From Arthrobotrys musiformis (taxonomy: Eukaryota; Ascomycota; Orbiliomycetes; Orbiliales; Orbiliaceae), in contig JAVHJL010000001.1 in the NCBI GenBank assembly GCA_036971715.1, positions 4,774,001 to 4,838,000 of the forward strand: 64,000 nucleotides of DNA, given 5' to 3'. The notes under the pieces were generated by a model, which made no database searches, was not told where the DNA came from, and worked only from the letters and a program-made list of their open reading frames with translations. Shown here one piece after another: positions 10,148 to 21,348 of the stretch. The stretch's first letter is position 1; each line of letters opens with the position of its first letter. Made by a program: the position numbers and the translations under genes.

Positions 10148-12157
10148 CTACAGCTTCATTCCAAGAACTTGATGCACCTTCAGTGCTTGCCTGATGCTCA
10201 GGTCCTCCATGATCTCCAAGCTACCACCGGGGATCATATAAGCCTTAACATCTCTATACAACCTCTCAACCTTGGCACCCTGTCCGCCGCGGGTATACGC
10301 CAACCCACCGAAGATCTGGGCGGCCTCCCGGGCGCAGAATTCAAAGGTGGTGGTGGCTTGGGCTTTCAGGCCGGCGATGGCACCGCCGAGTCGCAACATG
10401 GACTCTTGGGTTCCCATCTTTTCGCACTGGTAGACGATGTTCTCGAGCCAGTTGTGGCAGGCTTCGATCTGGCGGGCCATTTGGGCGAGTTTCATGCGGA
10501 TAACCTTGTTCTTTGTTAGTATATTATTCAAGTATATGATACTGATATTATGAGGTAGTGAGTGGACATACCGGATGCTCGACGAGGTTCTTGCCAAAGG
10601 TCTTCCTCTTGTGGGCATACTTCATGCTCTCCTCGTACAAAACTCTGCTGAATCTGTTGCACTGGATGACAATTCCCAAACGCTCGTGGTTGAAGTTGGT
10701 CATGATGACCTTGAAACCCTGGTTCTCCTTTCCGATCAAGTTCTCAACTGGGACCTTGACATCCTCAAAGGTGATATATGTAGTTCCCGAACTCCACACA
10801 CCCTGGCAATCCATCTTTCTAACGCTAACACCGGGGTGTGTCTTCTCGATGAGGAGGACGGAAACACCGCCCATTCCCGGACCACCGGTTCTGACAGCGG
10901 TGGTGAAGTAATCCGCCCAGATACCGTTTGTGATCCACTTCTTCTCACCGTTGACGATGTAATGCTTTCCGTCGGGTGTCAATTTAGCCTCGCAGGTCAA
11001 ATTGGCGACGTCGGAACCGGCATCAGGTTCGGTGATGGCCAAACAAATCCTCTTATCACCGTTCAAAAGACCAGGTAGGATCCTCTTCTTGACCTCCTCC
11101 TTTCCGAACCTGATAACCGGGGGTAAACCGATTCCGTAACCACCGATCTGTGACCAGACGAAACCACCCGATCCGGTACGGGAGAGCTCATCGGTGACGA
11201 TGAGTTCGTGGAAGTGATCCCATTCCTCAGCTGGGACGGAAGCGACACGGCGGTCGGTGTATTCGACCGGGTACTTGACACCTAGGAGACCGGCGAGGTA
11301 TCCTCGCTCTCCCATGGTCTTGAAGACGGTGTCGGGAACATGACGGGCTTCATCCCATTCTGTGACGTAGGGTTCGATATCATTTGTGATCCACTCACGG
11401 ACCTCGGCGCGAAGAGCGGCGTGGGAGGCCTTGTAGTACGGGGAGTGGTAGGATTGGTACCAGCCCGGGTCACCGTATGGGATGAGGTCGCCGTAGGTGT
11501 CTAGGACTGTGACGGCGGGCTCGGCAGACGCGGTGGATGTGGAAGCGGCGGGCTTTGGTGCGGCGACGACCGGCTTGGGGGCCTCCTTCACTGGAGCTGG
11601 GGCTGGTGCGGCAGCGGGAGCCTTGCCTTCCAGGGATCCAACGCAGTATTTGGGCCTGTACTTGTCGAGGACGGAGTCCTTGTGGTATTTCTGGAACTGG
11701 ACAGTTGCGTCCTTGCCGGCGACACGCTCCAGGACTGTTCAGCCAGTTAGCATGGTGATGGGATGGTACGTGATGGTCTGAGGGTGATGTCATGGTGATT
11801 GGTGCCGAGGTAGTTCGGCAATGCGCTGTGGGGGGAGAGCTCCACGCCAACGCAATGCAATGCAGGGAGAGCTAACGTCCCAGCCTACCAGCCAGCCAGC
11901 CACTCACGCGTCGACTAAAAGTAACCGCGGGTAACTCACTCGACTCGCCCAAACTCGACTGTGGGGAATCCCATTTACGGGAGGGCAGATGGGGAATATG
12001 GGGGATTGGGAGAGGGAAGGGAGGACATACTCTTCTTTCCACCGGGATGCTCGTTCTTGAAGGTGGTGAGATCGTAGACATCGCCGTGGACGACGATGTA
12101 CAGGTCATCGGGCTTATTGTGAGCCTTGACGTCGTCTAGCGAGAACACCTTTGCCAT
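10148..12157 (-). CDS. cytochrome b5 / acyl-CoA dehydrogenase fusion protein
   Basis: Model on the minus strand: exons 12157..12031, 11734..10572, 10504..10148, 548 aa. Residues 1-80 are a cytochrome b5 heme domain, with HPGG in exon 1 as the first axial ligand and the KYHKDS histidine in exon 2 as the second. An Ala/Pro/Lys linker (about 85-125) leads to a full acyl-CoA dehydrogenase. It shows ITEPDAGSD and WITNG in the flavin/middle domain, NFNHERLGI, RKTFGKNL, QIFGGLAYTRGGQG and a C-terminal MIPGGSLEIMEDLSIRQ. Such fusions are known in ascomycetes and should oxidise an acyl-CoA with FAD. The b5 domain may pass electrons on. There is no mitochondrial presequence and no SKL-type ending. The YEGT-type catalytic glutamate is not evident. 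It is convergent with the lectin-like gene, about 200 bases away. Confidence 0.9.
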
Positions 12158-15100
12158 TTTGACTGTATTGTGTAGGTTTGCAATAACACTATTACTCTGG
12201 TATATGGCGGTGGTGATGGTATATAGTAGCTGCGGTAGTAGTGGAGAGAAAGAGAGAGAGAGAGGAAAAGAGATATACACCTCAGCTGAGTAACCGCTCG
12301 TTATATATAATATAATCTACTACTTAAGTAATTATAAACGGAGAATAGAAAATTAAATAGGGAAAAAAGCTCCGCCGCGTCGAAAACGTTCAAGAATCGG
12401 CCCTTTTCGACTGTCTGTTCTTGATTTTGTGCCGTGGAATGTTGGAAGGGCAAAGGAGAAACAAAGTTAGAATCCAGACAGCCAGTCTTGCCAGGGCTAT
12501 TCGGGGTTATAAAGCAGTACCTCCACACTCGAGTCTAAGAATAAGCATGTGAACAGACTGCGGGGAGACACTGACACAAACTGGCAGGTTCTTCGCACTG
12601 CAGTACTGGAACTACTCAAAGCCTCCAGAGAATCTGGCGAGCATATGCGAAACAAACAATTCACACAGTCGCGGTTCGACCGAAAAAACCCTTGGCCGGG
12701 GTAACAAGATCACAAAGGAAACCACTGAAATGGGGTCACATGCGGCAAACCCTTACCATCCTCGCAGACTACATCATCATGCTAACTCATGCTAGTAAAT
12801 ACTAAACTGGTAGTAGTGGGAAAGGACCCCGGTCAGAAACGGCATTTGGTGCTTCCCCACACTTCGGAGCTTTGGGGGTGCTCAATTGGCTGCCTTCTCA
12901 TTGGCTGGCCCAATTTTCTGGCATGTGAAAGCCTTCCCCTCGGTCCTCGGACTAACCGCGAGAATTCGACTGCCACTACTACATGATACCCAACATCTTC
13001 GGTCTCGTGTCGGAATAACCCTTGAACCTCAATATCAAACCCAGGGTCTATACTATGTATTTTGGATTAGTTTGCGAGCATGACATTTTCCAGAAGCGAT
13101 ATAGAACCGATCCCATGTCATGCCATGTCGCCGCCTACCGATAACAGTTGATTACGTTGAGGAAACCGTAGATAGACTCAATTTTCAACAAATTTAATAT
13201 TTAAACACCAGACGAATTTAATTACGGGTCCCGGGTATATATCGACTATCGATATCGGGGTCCTTCGCCCACGCATCCAGATGCATAGTAGATATAGATG
13301 TGCGCTGCCATGCGTACGTAAGTCAAGGGCTCGACTCAGCTGCAGCGGTAGAGAACCTGGTTCGGGATTCGAAGCGAAAACACATGCTTTTAAAATGCAT
13401 CGATGCATCGATCGTTACTTATATTAATTACTTAATTAAATTATACGACCGTTTTGGGCCCCTTCCGACTCGTCTGCCTCAAGGCCTCGAGGAGATCCCA
13501 ACAAATATGCTTAAATTCAAATGCGACGGGGTTATATCCCCATCGGTCGATGGTCCCTACTAGTACACTAATATCAATTGATCAATTCGAAAATGCTTGG
13601 TTTATCGCTTACTGCTCGACTACTCGGGTGCATATCGCCCCGACTAACTCTGGTGCCTGAGCTGAGGCTAGCTCCACAATTTAAACAAAATTGCGAGCTG
13701 TCATTTGATAGTAGGGTGTCGCTCGCAGTCCTTCAATCTATGATATTATATTCTCAGGCTAGTAGAATGTTTATATACGACAGAGCTCAAGCTCAATACA
13801 ATCATAGAGGGTAGCCGGTAGCCTCGAGACAGGGCGCTCCTGAGGCAGAGCATGGAGGGAAGCTCAAGCACTCGTTGATCCTCCGTAAAATGTTTAAAAT
13901 ATGAAGATATGGCGCCAAACGCTGGTGTCAACGTTGTCGGCACCGATGACACAGCACGTGACATCTTTGGCATCAAATACAAGTAATCAGAACCAGAATT
14001 TATTTGAAGCCGATCCAGTAAATGGGGTTTTGAAGCTGAAAATCGTCATGTGACTCTCTTATTAGTAGCGATAGCATGTGACATCTTTGGTAATGAAAAT
14101 AAGTTGGAGGAATTTTGCCTTATAAACAAGACAGAATTTAGATGAAGCTGTCTCTCATTTTGAAAAGTTTTGAAGCTGAAAATGATCAGGTGACTCTCTC
14201 ATCTTTGGAGATAGATCTATAATGGCACGTGGTATCTTTGAGCAGCAGAACTACTCCACATCCTCCGTAGACGACTTTTGTGAGGTTTTGAAGCTGGAAT
14301 TGGTCACGTGGATTCATGTTGGCGATAGGTCGCTGGCACGTGATGCATTTGAATGTCAGAATTACACACATTCTTCCGTAGACGACTTGCGGGGTCTTTA
14401 GGAGGCGAAAGTTATCACGTGGTTCTTCTATCACGGCTTCCTATAGATTTTAACTCAGGTATGGGGCTTATCTGGCTTGTAGCTGCACAGCTCACGATCA
14501 CCTAAGCTAAGTCTTGATGCCTACCTACCACATGGCTGCCACACAATGCAACCAACAACAATTAAACCCATGTCATTCTAACTCTTCAGATTCCCGTGCA
14601 CCCAGACATTTACCTACTTGGGTAGATAAGGTATCCCTTTGTGACGTCTGGGTACGAGACCAGTATATACCCAAATCTCCAGTAACATTTGGCTCACGAG
14701 ATAAAGGCTATCCCTTCCGCCAGCTCCAGTTTGCGCAACAAGCCTCGTTCGATTCATCATGATTCATACGTCGTCGCTTCAACCGCACTTCATCCGGGGC
14801 CGTATTGGAGCCTACAGAGAGCATCAACGGGCCTTATAATATCCACCGAGGTCGCGAAAGTGCCCCCCCAAAAGCTTATCTCTCCGCCCCCACCGGCTTG
14901 TACGACATGACATCGTGGGTGAGATCGCACACTATGACTGCCGGTATGCATATCCGGTTAGAGTCATATATGCACCAAACACCAAAACGGAGGTAAACGG
15001 AGATTAGAACAACAGCCCTAGATACACCTGCTCGCTCGTACGAATTGTACTAACCATGTATCCAGTCCATATTCTACTATTATTTTTTTTTTACAATCCA

Positions 15101-15622
15101 TGTGTGGTTCATTCGGCAATTGTTGTTCTCGAAATATACGCTTCGGGGTTAAGATATTACACCCGGCGCCGGCGAGCGTAGGGAGAGAAGCTCTGCGCCC
15201 AATGTATGTAGATAGGCCGAAGTGAGGTATTATGGAAATGACTCTTCCTCAAAAGCATCTGGTATAGAGGCTTGAGAAATAGTATATATTAGAGTGTATT
15301 TCCACCTGCAAGAATATTTTCGATTTTTGACTGCACCGAAGATCTCTTCTATCGATGTGACAATTGCTGGATATGATATCGATATTGATATCTTTTGCGG
15401 CTTCATTTCGACACAAAATACCACACCGACACCTAACTGGAACCGTTAGATAGTTAGGTACTCTACCTTACCGTATGTTTGCAGTTGATATACATCGATA
15501 CTGGCCCCACCTTGCGATTTAATTAATTTGGTAGTTTAGATATAAACATAGATACTTCATGAATTCAACGCTCTTATAATATCTGCCCTCCAGGTCTATA
15601 AAATACAATTTATATACCAACC
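12158..15622. other. 3.5-kb gene-poor region
   Basis: Contains the promoter of the b5-acyl-CoA dehydrogenase (with a GA-rich tract at about 12240-12272 in its leader), AT-rich spacer, and the repeat block at about 13950-14430 listed separately. The open frames are short, overlap between frames, and show no domain or splice structure that I can support. Confidence 0.5.
13950..14430. repeat. degenerate tandem repeat with CACGTG-type sites
   Basis: About four diverged copies of a 115-145 base unit lie head to tail. Each begins with GTTTTGAAGCTG(A/G)AA (14024, 14167 and 14285; a poorer copy at about 14008). Each then carries a CA(T/C/G)GTG site, a GATAG segment, and a second CA(C/T)GTG followed by A(C/T)(A)TCTTTG or a close variant (13955, 14075, 14226, 14337). 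The last two units also share a TCCGTAGACGACTT segment (about 14263 and 14380). No open frame runs through it. It could be a decayed satellite, a transposon end, or an array of bHLH-type binding sites. Confidence 0.7.
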
Positions 15623-16558
15623 ATGGCAACCGGGATGTGCAAGGACTGCCTCAAGGGCTCCGTCCACGAAGGAGAAACCAAGGGTCACGTCACCACCATC
15701 CACGGATTCGGTACACACCCCTCCAATTATCCCATACAATATCCCACATTCCCTCATAAATAACAAAAAATAGAAACCTATGTCGCCCACCCCGCAAGCC
15801 CCACCTCCACCCCTGCAATCCTGGTAATAATCCCAGATGCAATGGGCTGGTCAACCCCCAACATGCGCCTAACCGCCGACCGCTACGCAGCCCGCACCGG
15901 CTGCACAGTCTACCTCCCAGACTTCATGGACGGCCACGCAATGCCCCAATGGATCATGACCCTCCCCATCGAAGACATTCTCCACAACTGGACCTCCCCA
16001 AAGTCACTGTTGATGAAACCGTACTACTTCTTCTGGGCGTTATACGCCATGATACCCTTCCGCGTGACGAATAATTTGAAGAAAAGCCATGAGAGGGTAC
16101 TCACCTTCTTCACGAAACTTAGACAAAACGAGGGGAAGGAGAAATTAGTCGGTGTGGCGGGGTTCTGTTGGGGTGGTAAACACGCATTTATCCTCGGTGC
16201 TGAGAAGGAAAAAGAAGGGAGGTACTTCATCGACTTTGCGTTTTCGGGACATCCGTCTAGAATCATAATCCCGAAGGAAATTGAAGAGTTGCAGACGCCG
16301 ATGAGTGTGGCGATGGGGACGAAGGATTATATGAACCCCATGGAGTTTTCGAACAAGATGAAGGAAATGTTGGAGGAGAAGGATGGGAGGGCTGTGGGAA
16401 GTGAGTTGGTGTTTTATGAGGGCGGGAATCATGGGTTTGCGTGTAGAGCTAATGTGAAGGATGAGAGGATGAAGGAGCTTGCTGATGGGGCGGAGGATCA
16501 GTTCGTGAGGTGGGTGGAGAAGATGGTGCAGACTTTGGCGGTGGGGAGTACCTCGTAG
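15623..16558 (+). CDS. dienelactone hydrolase family protein
   Basis: Model: join(15623..15710, 15774..16558), 290 aa. It starts MATGMCKDCLKG..HEGE, the usual opening of fungal dienelactone-hydrolase-like proteins (Cys-rich N-terminus, then ETYVAHP). The alpha/beta hydrolase core has the cysteine nucleophile elbow GFCWGGK (Cys near residue 161), the MGTKDYM acid segment and the GNHGFACR histidine. That is the Cys-Asp-His triad of this family, acting on lactones or esters. The true substrate is unknown. There is no signal peptide, so it is probably cytosolic. The one intron joins in phase (G|AA). The coding part changes from C-rich codons at the start to G-rich codons at the end, as in the neighbouring genes. 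Confidence 0.9.
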
Positions 16559-16657
16559 CAGTTTTTGTTTATACTGTTTTTATTTTTACGCAAATATATA
16601 TTCATTTAATCAATTAAATTCACAAAACCATACAATTGGTGGGGGTAAATTAAGACT

Positions 16658-17776
16658 CTACCAAGTAGTCTCCTTCCCCTTCTTCCCCTTCCCCTTCCCC
16701 TTCCCCTTCTTCTCCTTCGGCGGCGGCTCCACATACGGCTCATAATACCGAACCATACCCAAAAACCCGTGCGTGCTCCAAAACCCCGTCATAACAGCCT
16801 TCAACTCCCCCATCCTCGCCTCCAAATACGCCTGCAACTCCCTCTGATCCTCATAAAACTCCGAATCCAACCCGCCGCCCAAAGTATACTTTTGACTAAT
16901 CTCAAACCAAATATTAACATACTGCCCCAGCACATCCTGCACATTACTACTCAACGACCGAATCCCATCCACAAACTGATCGTAAAACTCCAAATCCAAA
17001 TCCTCGGTCTCGTTGACGGCATCGTACCTCGCCGCGAAGAACCACTGTATCAACGCGCGGTAATTATCATACTCCACCCCTCGGGCATTAATATACCTAG
17101 CCAACTTCTCCAACATCGGGAATAACAGCGGTTTTTTGTCCTCGCTGTAAGTTTCGGGTGTTTTATCATCCGGATTCCAGAAGTCTTGGGGGATGGGGAC
17201 GGGTTGGTTGAGGAAGTCGGCTAGGACGGGGGTTTGTGGGATTTCGGTTATGTAGCCGCGGTATTGCATTATCGCCCTTGCGGCTTGTTTTGCTTGCTCC
17301 GGTGAGGTGAGACCGTAGTTTGCAAGGTCCTCGGCGGGGATTCTGATGATTGTTTCTGCGGCGATTTTTAGTTTTGTGGTGAAGCGGTCGACGAGGGTGG
17401 GGAGGGTCTGTCTGCCGGAGCCGGTGCTTGATTATACTGTTAGCGTGAGTTAGGTGAATGGGGTGGATGGGGACTTACTTGCTGAGGACGTTCTCCACGA
17501 GCGCTCCGAGTGCGGTTCCGACGGCTGTGAATGCGGATTGGGTACCCGGCTGTGCGAGCAGTGCGTCGAATAACTCTTTGGGCACATTTGCTACCCCGAT
17601 ACTTTCCTCCAATGCACAGTTAGTCACAGATAACCAATAATATTATAAAAAAATGCGCCTCAATCATTCTACGTGGTCGAGATATAGTTTGTGAGAGGAA
17701 CCTACACTGGATTAAAAATCGCAAGTTGGCTTACGAGGCCGACGAGGAGGTATTTACCTCCACCCGGGAACCTCAT
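16658..17776 (-). CDS. hypothetical protein with Lys/Gly-rich tail, possibly secreted or membrane-associated
   Basis: Minus strand: exons 17776..17706, 17601..17479, 17426..16658, 320 aa. I do not recognise the family. The N-terminus (MRFPGGGKYLLVGLVSQLAIF..) is hydrophobic and could be a weak signal or anchor. The body is mostly helical, with conserved-looking segments such as LTSPEQAKQAARAIMQYRGYIT, SSNVQDVLGQYVNIWFEISQKY and WSTHGFLGMVRYYEPY. The C-terminus ends in a low-complexity KEKKGKGKGKGKKGKE tail. Exons 2 and 3 are well supported by frame and a CTAAC branch point. The exon 1 border is less sure: a GTAAGC donor at 17732 would give a shorter exon 1, paired with an acceptor 7 bases upstream of the one used here (exon 2 starting at 17608). 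The stop codon lies about 100 bases from that of the convergent dienelactone hydrolase gene. Confidence 0.6.
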
Positions 17777-18668
17777 CTTTTCTTAGAGAAGACTTGAGGT
17801 CGACGATGGTAGCTAAAGTACGAAGCGCCGACATGCGTATAGATCTATAGACACTCGTGTGCTAGAAACATGGCAGACGGGCTGGGCCGGCGCACGGTTG
17901 ATAAAAGCACGAAAGGATTCAAAACGTGCGTATGAGAACATTTTTTAATTATTATCCTTCTTATGGTAATTTCCTATCATGTAAGTATTTACCGGATTCT
18001 TGTCTATATTCTCAAAAAGTCTCATAAATACTACATAGGGCCACGGGGTTAATTGAAGTTCGAAGTAGTCTATACTGTTGCATTTTTAGAATATATGTGT
18101 TGTAGAGCTTCAAGCTTCGTGGACATAGAATATTAATTTAGAATCGAGGCTAGACGTACGACTCGGATGTATCACTGCTAGCTATAACTATAAGAATTAT
18201 TACATCATATATTATTCACAAACTCGTAATTCGTACCGAAGGACGGCACTCCGGTATCTCCAATGGCTATCTCTCTACCCCTCACTATAAACCCAACAAG
18301 ATTATGGAATAACTGGAGACCTCAACGATTCCATCCCAGGCAAACTGAGCTGCCATCTAGAAAAGGATATAGGCTGAATGAGGCTACTGCGTTTTCACCA
18401 TTGCATTGCCCCAACCATTATTGGCCAATTGACTGAGCTTCCTTCTGTGTAGCACAGCTGTCGAGCAGCTTCCCCCATAACAGAAAGAACTTTGGTGGGG
18501 GAGGTATTCCTTGGCGCCGGTCACATGGAGTCGGGGTTCGAAATCGGGCAAATAGAACGGCTGGGCCGGTGTAACCCAACAAATTTGTTGGAATTTTTGG
18601 TTTAAATATTTCGATTTGACGTGCGTATCGACATAGATATTTCATAAAATAAATATTTCCATTTACAG

Positions 18669-18700
<32 letters not shown>

Positions 18701-18761
18701 AGAGACTGAAAAAAACGAGAGAAAGAGAAGCTGAAGACGCCTTCGGCGAATGTGAGCAACA
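17777..18761. other. divergent intergenic region with a 30-base A tract
   Basis: Lies between the minus-strand hypothetical and the plus-strand MpaB-like gene, so it holds both promoters. It is AT-rich with no supportable gene. An uninterrupted run of 30 A residues at 18669-18698 sits 63 bases before the MpaB-like ATG. Confidence 0.5.
18669..18698 (+). repeat. poly(A) tract of 30 bases
   Basis: Thirty uninterrupted A residues just upstream of the MpaB-like start codon. It may be a nucleosome-excluding promoter tract or simply slippage. Confidence 0.9.
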
Positions 18762-20163
18762 ATGGTAATAAATTACTGGCCATACGGGATTGCTCTCGCA
18801 GCATACCTCCTCACCGTTCGGTTCTTTCGATACCGACGCAGAAATGCGATTACGGCGAAATTCAGCGGGAAAGGCAGGCCATTGTCCGAAATGACAGCCA
18901 ACGAAGCTCGTGAGATTATGGATATCCTCCAGGAATTCGAGTTCCCATACGCTTTTCAAAAGGCTAGGACGATATCGTTGCTCAAGGTATGTTTTCTCAA
19001 CAAGTCAATTGATCAGTCTTTTAGTCTTCTCAGAGCTTTAATTTGCTGATATAGCCATACGAATGATCTTATAAAATATAGGCCGGCGGAATCCCAACCA
19101 TGTCAAAACTCTTCGCCGTCACCGGCCAAAACACCCGCAAAAACGCCGGTAAAAGAGCCGTCGACACCGAGATCCTACTCCGCGAGGTCCACCACAACGG
19201 CCGGGATACAGACCGCTACATGAAAGCCGTAGCCCGGATGAACTACCTCCATGCTCGGTACCGTAAAGCCGGAAAAATCCTCGATGACGACATGTTACAC
19301 ACCCTCGGTTCGGGGGTCGTAGAATCCTTCCGCATCGTCAATGGAGAGGAATACCGTCCGCTAACCAAAGAGGAACAATGCGCGATTGGGATTTTTCATA
19401 AAGCCCTCGGTGAGGATCTCGGGATTCCGTGGACTTCTTTGCCTTCTCATGAAGTTGGATGGGAGGATGGCGCGCATTTTGCGACGGAGTTGAGGGATTG
19501 GACGGTGGGGTATGAAGCTAGGGTTGCGAAGTTTACGGCGACGAATGATCAGTATGTTAGGGTCTACGTGGACTCTGCTACTTCGTCTCTACCACGTTTT
19601 TTTACGACTTTGTTAAGGAAGTTTGTGGGGAATGAGTTGGATGATGTTATGCGGTCGACATTGGGGTGTGTATAACAAACCTATCAGTGCTAGTGAAGCG
19701 ACATACTAACCTAATTTGAAGTCTCGAAAAAGCAGGCATCCTCCTCAGAGCTACAATATCATCCATAAAATCCTTCCGCAAACTCCTCCTCCGACACTTC
19801 ACCTTCCCAAGACTCCACCCCTCCAAAGCACTCCACGAAAAACCAAACCCCAAAACCGGCCAATTCAACTTCTTCCCCACGGGCCTACAACCATGGTACG
19901 TTAAAAAGGATATCTGGTCCCTCTGGGGGCCCTCTGCTATTTTCGTCAGAATCATGGGAGGGAGACTTCCAGGCTCGCATGGCGATAGATTTCACCCCCA
20001 GGGGTATGATTTAACGACTATTGGTCCCCAACCCCAGGAGGGGAGGGGGCATGAGAATATGGCGGCGACGATGGAGTTTTTGAGGGCGAGGAATATTAGT
20101 GGGTGTCCGTTTCAGAAGGGGTACGGAGAAAAGGGAGAGACACAGGCGACGCCAATTTTTTAA
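18762..20163 (+). CDS. MpaB-like oxygenase (DUF2236 / rubber-oxygenase-type fold)
   Basis: Model: join(18762..18986, 19082..19665, 19722..20163), 416 aa. An N-terminal membrane anchor (about residues 4-22) is followed by basic residues (RYRRR), as in ER-bound MpaB proteins. The family signature includes EFEFPYAFQKARTISLLK, GGIPTMSKL, then ARMNYLHARYRKAGKILDDDMLHTLG with the His/Arg-rich segment thought to contact heme, a TKEEQCAIGIFHKALGEDLGIPW helix, and TELRDWTVGYEARV. MpaB of mycophenolic acid biosynthesis cleaves a farnesyl chain oxidatively. Many fungi carry homologues outside any cluster, and no biosynthetic core gene is seen here, so the substrate is unknown. Both introns are phase-consistent with typical donors. 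It is convergent with the large receptor gene downstream. Confidence 0.8.
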
Positions 20164-21348
20164 TTGGTGGTTTAGTGGGGTGGGTAAAGTATTGACGATG
20201 TAATGAATTGCATGGTTGATGAAGAAAAGGAACGAGATATGTTCTGGGGAACGAAAGTTAGATTGTTTTGTCTAGATCTATAGAACTAGAGGGTGTGGAT
20301 GTGCGGTCAATTTACATTTTAGAAGATAGAGAAGGCTCCCCGCACGCGCGGGGGAACTAGAAAAAGTTGGTGCGAATTAGATAGACTGCATTCTAAGAAC
20401 AAGGATAGATTGTATCTGGATATTTAGAATTGGTAGACGAAAAAGTTTTATACTTTACGACTGATCATGAAATGAAATTCAAGTCTAGTCATGTAGCGAA
20501 ATTCGTAGTAAGTGAGTTCCTATCAATGCTATATATACCTAGGTACCTACTTGGGTATTTGTCTCGTATCCAGCCCACCCGCGGCTCGGGGATTCCAGCG
20601 GTTCGATCGATTCGGTATAAACGGCCAGTTCTCTCTACCCGCCTCAGCTCAGTACCAATGCACCTAAAACCCGCTGCTGCTGCTGAAAGGAGATAGATGC
20701 GCATTCGAGAAGCGCTGCCCCATAAACGTAGCTGTAATTTGGGACACTCTGAACGCAGAAATGGAGTAAGTTGTTGCGGTTTGGGTCACAGTGCACGAAT
20801 CGATAAAATTTAACAATTACACTGTTAGTCTTATTTTACGAGATCTTAAGTCTGAATCTAAGTGCTTCCTTACCTTCGGCCAGATCTGGTATACGAGACA
20901 ATTCCTTACCCAGTATTGCCTAAGCATTTCATATGGTCGTTCTGAGAGCTCCTAGCCTCCTGCCGCCTGTATTTCCGCTTGGAGTTCTTTCCGCTTGGAG
21001 TTCTTTCCGCTTGCTGTTGTTTCGTTACAGCTGGGTTTAAATGCTTAAATTTGCGAGTAAATATAATACTTGGAAATCTCAGCTAGGGCCATAGCCACCT
21101 TTCAGCTGCGTAGGAGACAAAGGTAGGGTGTTTAATACTTTTTATCGAATCAAAAACCCTGTTTCAACAGCAAAAGCAACTCTGATTTGATAGAAAACTT
21201 GAAAACCCCCCAATGCAGCAAACGAAGCTGGAAACAGTAGATAGGCATATAATGGTATTAGAGGTTGGTATCGGTATTGATTTTTATCGGTAAAACCACA
21301 CCGTGCTTGTGAATACAAGTTGGTATCGGTGCTGATTCCATTTGGAAC
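20164..21348. other. convergent intergenic region with small repeats
   Basis: Holds the 3' ends of the MpaB-like and receptor transcripts. Seen inside: a GC-rich hairpin at 20338-20353 (6-bp stem CCCCGC/GCGGGG, 4-base loop), a 16-base tandem repeat at 20972-21013, and a direct repeat of TTGGTATCGGT(A/G)(T/C)TGATT at about 21264 and 21320. No supportable gene. Confidence 0.5.
20972..21013. repeat. 16-base tandem repeat, 2.6 copies
   Basis: The unit TTTCCGCTTGGAGTTC occurs at 20972 and 20988 exactly, followed by a partial third copy of 10 bases. It is noncoding, between two convergent genes. Confidence 0.85.
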
